DNA of 6,016 bases from VFMC01 sp031400715. GTDB taxonomy: Bacteria; Actinomycetota; Acidimicrobiia; Acidimicrobiales; Ilumatobacteraceae. A program made the translations under genes and the position numbers. The stretch covers positions 1-6,016 of the forward strand of contig JANNQK010000153.1 of NCBI GenBank assembly GCA_031400715.1. The letters run 5' to 3'. This document shows positions 3,786-6,016 of the stretch, in pieces (the stretch's first letter is position 1; the number at the start of each line of letters is the position of its first letter). Below the pieces are notes generated by a model. That model worked only from the letters and a program-made list of their open reading frames with translations. It was not told the origin of the DNA and ran no database searches.

Positions 3786-6016
3786 TACGCGTTGAGCTCG
3801 CGGGAGTCGTGACGGCGGGCGGGGGTGACCGGGACGAAGCGGAGGTCGCCGGCGGGGGAGAACGAACCCTGCACGTCGACCACGAGGTGCGTCGATTGTG
3901 ATGTGTAGATGCAGAACGAGCCGTCCGGGTCGAGCGGCACCACGGCGACGTTGGCCGTGATGCGCCCCACGGTGCTGTTGCCGTTGGACTTGGTCTGCGG
4001 CCCGGGCACGAGTGCCGAGCAGGCGTCGGCGGTGATGTAGCCGGCGTTCTTGGCGTCGGTCAGCGTGAGGTTCACCAGCGCGGCCGACGCGCCAGCAGGG
4101 CCTTGCACGCGCAGCACGGTTCCGGCGACCGGGCGCTCGCCGGCGCGCGTGTCCAGCAGGCGGGACGCGGGGAGGGACGTGAAACCCCAGCCGCCGCCGA
4201 TGGAGGCGGGGGAGAACCAACCCTGCACGTCGACCACCTTCTGCGCGGTGGCGCTCGTGTAGGTGCAGATCTGTGCCCCACCCGGGGTCGTGGCCGTGGG
4301 GATCACGGCCAGGTTGGCCACGGTCGCTCCGGCGACGAAGTTCGTGTTCGACCTGGTCTGCGGGCCAGGTTGCAACGAGGCGCATGCGTCGGCCGTCACG
4401 TAGCCCTCCGCGGTGGGCGCAGTGACGGTGAGGTTGGCGAGCATCGCGACTGCATCGGCGGGCACGAACGGCGTGGTGATCGACATCTCGGTGCCCGCAG
4501 TCACGGGGCCGCGTCGGTCACAAGCGCCGCCGGCCGTGCAGAACATGTCGGTCCGGGTGTCGAGCAGACGTCGGGGTGGCAGGACGTGCAGCAGGGAACC
4601 CGACGTTCCCGCCACGGTCGACGGGACGAAGTAGCCCTGCACGTCGACCACGGTGTCCATCGCCTGCGACTGGAACAGACAGAAGCGGCCGCGCGTATCG
4701 ATCGGCACCACCGACAGGTTCGCCGACACGATGTTCGGTGTCGCATTGCCGTTCGACGAGGCCCGTGCACCGCTCGTCGCAGCGCATGCCTCGGCCGTCA
4801 CGAAGCCCGTGCCGGTGGCGCCGGTGAGGGTGATGTTCACGACGGCCGCGGTCGCTCCTGCGGGTGCGTCGGTGTCGATCATCGTGCGCCATCCGGCCAG
4901 CGGCTGCTGAGCGGGTTCGAGGCAACGGGTGCTCGAGACACCGGCGGCATCGACCACGGGCAGGCAGGTGAGCGTGGCCGGACCGGCCGCGACCCCCGTG
5001 CGGTTGAACGTTGCGATTGCGGTCGCCTGGGCCGGTGTGCCGCGGAACTCGAAGTGCATCGTGTCGCGCAGCACCGAACTCCGCGGGGCCGTTGGCGACG
5101 CGCACCCACCTCCCCAGCCGTACCCGCCCCAGTAGAGGCCCCACCTCTCGGCCGCCTTCACCACCCATTGGGGGATGTCGGAGGTGATCGGTGTGGCACA
5201 CGCGCTGGCACCGTTGATGCCTCGATAGGTCAACTCGGGGTTGGCGACGGTGTTCATGTCGACCGCCAATCCCCATGAGTGGTTCGAGAGCGATCGACGG
5301 GTCAGGCCCTCGCAGGTCTTGCGGCTGTTCGACGTGCACCGGAACACGTAGCTGCCGAAATCGTTGATCCGGTGGCCGCCGGCGACGATGTCGCGCACGA
5401 ACCCCTCGAACAACGGCAGGGCTTCGGGCATCGAGCGGATCTGTCGAGCCGACACGCGGCCGATGGAAGCTGCGTTGCCCACCAGCCGGGTCTCCCAATC
5501 GGTGAGCGCAGGCGAACGGTTGTAGCCCCAGCCGAGCCATGTCCATCCCGAGGGTGGGAACGAGCCGCCTGCGGCAGTGGTGAGGATGCCGAGTGCGTCA
5601 GCGGTGGTCTCGTCGACGACACCCGTTGCCGGCACCGCGGCACCGTTCTGGAACTGGATCACGGCTGCCTCGGTCGCCGCTCCGAAGCTGCCATCGACGA
5701 CGAGTGCGATCCCCGCTGTCACGAGCGCCTGCTGCAGGAGGGTGACGCGGGTGCCTGCGTCGCCCCGGACGATCGGAACCCACGCAGTCGGCGCGGTTGG
5801 CGCGGTGGCATCGACCTCGGGAAATGGGGGAGCGGGCCAGCCGCGTGCCTCGGGCAGTCCGATGGCCCCATCGAGCATGCAGCTGGCCACATTGCCCGAC
5901 GACTTCTGTCCCTCGGTGCAGATCGGCGGCATCGACGGGAGCACCCACGGGGCGGGGTCCTCGGCTGCTGCAGCCATCGACGTCGTACCGAGACCGGCTG
6001 GCGACGGCACCGGGAC
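3785..6016 (-). CDS. exported peptidoglycan-binding M15 (VanY/D-Ala-D-Ala carboxypeptidase-like) protein with C-terminal VDVQG repeats, 5' truncated
   Basis: This predicted cell-wall hydrolase would act outside the membrane, trimming peptidoglycan stem peptides. Residues are numbered from the in-frame GTG at 6010. The frame stays open to the edge, so the true start and most of any signal peptide lie outside; AAAAEDPAPW at 13-22 resembles a signal-peptidase site. A low-complexity Ala/Pro/Thr stretch (about 59-77) leads to a type 1 peptidoglycan-binding domain (about 82-142; GDAGTRVTLLQQAL, then DGSFGAATEAAVIQFQ). The M15 domain (about 190-330) has the SxHxxGxAxD motif with zinc ligands H244 and D251, and the third ligand H319 in MHFEFRG. 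Three repeat units follow (about 365-720), each with TAxAC and a second Cys before a VVDVQG motif. Those paired cysteines probably form disulfides, which fits export. The protein ends soon after a degenerate PxRxxDSR that resembles the LLDTR opening a further unit. Peptidase type is confident from the motifs; the exact bond cleaved is not. Confidence 0.9.
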   Translation of the reverse strand, partial: VPVPSPAGLGTTSMAAAAEDPAPWVLPSMPPICTEGQKSSGNVASCMLDGAIGLPEARGWPAPPFPEVDATAPTAPTAWVPIVRGDAGTRVTLLQQALVTAGIALVVDGSFGAATEAAVIQFQNGAAVPATGVVDETTADALGILTTAAGGSFPPSGWTWLGWGYNRSPALTDWETRLVGNAASIGRVSARQIRSMPEALPLFEGFVRDIVAGGHRINDFGSYVFRCTSNSRKTCEGLTRRSLSNHSWGLAVDMNTVANPELTYRGINGASACATPITSDIPQWVVKAAERWGLYWGGYGWGGGCASPTAPRSSVLRDTMHFEFRGTPAQATAIATFNRTGVAAGPATLTCLPVVDAAGVSSTRCLEPAQQPLAGWRTMIDTDAPAGATAAVVNITLTGATGTGFVTAEACAATSGARASSNGNATPNIVSANLSVVPIDTRGRFCLFQSQAMDTVVDVQGYFVPSTVAGTSGSLLHVLPPRRLLDTRTDMFCTAGGACDRRGPVTAGTEMSITTPFVPADAVAMLANLTVTAPTAEGYVTADACASLQPGPQTRSNTNFVAGATVANLAVIPTATTPGGAQICTYTSATAQKVVDVQGWFSPASIGGGWGFTSLPASRLLDTRAGERPVAGTVLRVQGPAGASAALVNLTLTDAKNAGYITADACSALVPGPQTKSNGNSTVGRITANVAVVPLDPDGSFCIYTSQSTHLVVDVQGSFSPAGDLRFVPVTPARRHDSRELNA
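3850..4920 (-). repeat. three tandem protein repeat units (VDVQG type) in the M15 protein
   Basis: The units lie at about 4620-4920, 4205-4600 and 3850-4190. The second and third open with LLDTR. All contain an NLTL- or NITL-type strand, TAxAC, a SNxN segment, a second Cys in FCLF/ICTY/FCIY, and a closing VVDVQG. The closing motif is encoded by the identical 17-mer CCCTGCACGTCGACCAC (+ strand) at 3867-3883, 4221-4237 and 4635-4651, giving periods of 138 and 118 codons. Such units are likely beta-rich surface modules; their ligand is unknown. Confidence 0.8.

Noticed and set aside
4103..5278. 391-residue + strand frame over the M15 protein
   Set aside because: It is antisense to a protein with intact zinc ligands and recognisable domains; its own translation is low complexity.
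5893..6010. GTG 6010 as the true start of the M15 protein
   Set aside because: The frame remains open to the window edge, and an exported protein needs a hydrophobic signal segment that is not visible after 6010.
1..6016. Mobile element, CRISPR or defence island
   Set aside because: No transposase, integrase, terminal inverted repeats, direct-repeat arrays or nuclease-like genes were seen; the repeats present are protein-coding units.

Overview
High-GC bacterial DNA, most likely from an actinobacterium. The best lineage hint is the large secreted protein at the right end, whose C-terminal units end in a VDVQG(Y/W/S)F-type motif; I associate such units with Acidimicrobiia-like actinobacteria. 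That is recollection, not a search result.

Layout. (1) Positions 2-82 hold the last codons of an unidentified gene. A gap of about 210 bases follows, with a short hairpin and a CRP-like palindrome. (2) Positions 295-2204 (+) are a two-gene signalling operon. A stand-alone receiver overlaps by 4 bases a 512-residue protein built as H-box helix, receiver, coiled coil and class III nucleotide cyclase. (3) Positions 2319-2990 (-), convergent with the operon, encode a Crp/Fnr-family regulator with a CRP-like phosphate-binding cassette and recognition helix. (4) A 125-base divergent intergenic region carries a perfect TGTGA-N6-TCACA palindrome. It leads to 3116-3745 (+), a 209-residue protein of unknown function made of two diverged copies of one domain about 108 residues long. 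(5) From 3785 to beyond the right edge (-) lies an exported cell-wall protein: peptidoglycan-binding domain, M15 D-Ala-D-Ala carboxypeptidase-like domain with all three zinc ligands, and three C-terminal repeat units.

The most interesting point is how regions 2 to 4 may fit together. A phosphorelay-controlled cyclase would make a cyclic nucleotide and the neighbouring regulator would sense it. Matching operator-like palindromes, sharing an exact 11-base core and flank, sit upstream of the cyclase operon and between the regulator and the duplicated-domain gene. This looks like a compact local second-messenger circuit with probable feedback, whose output may include the unknown protein. The genes and sites are visible in the sequence; the wiring is inference. 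The cell-wall enzyme is convergent with this module and shows no evident link to it.

I saw no rRNA, tRNA, CRISPR array, insertion sequence or phage gene.
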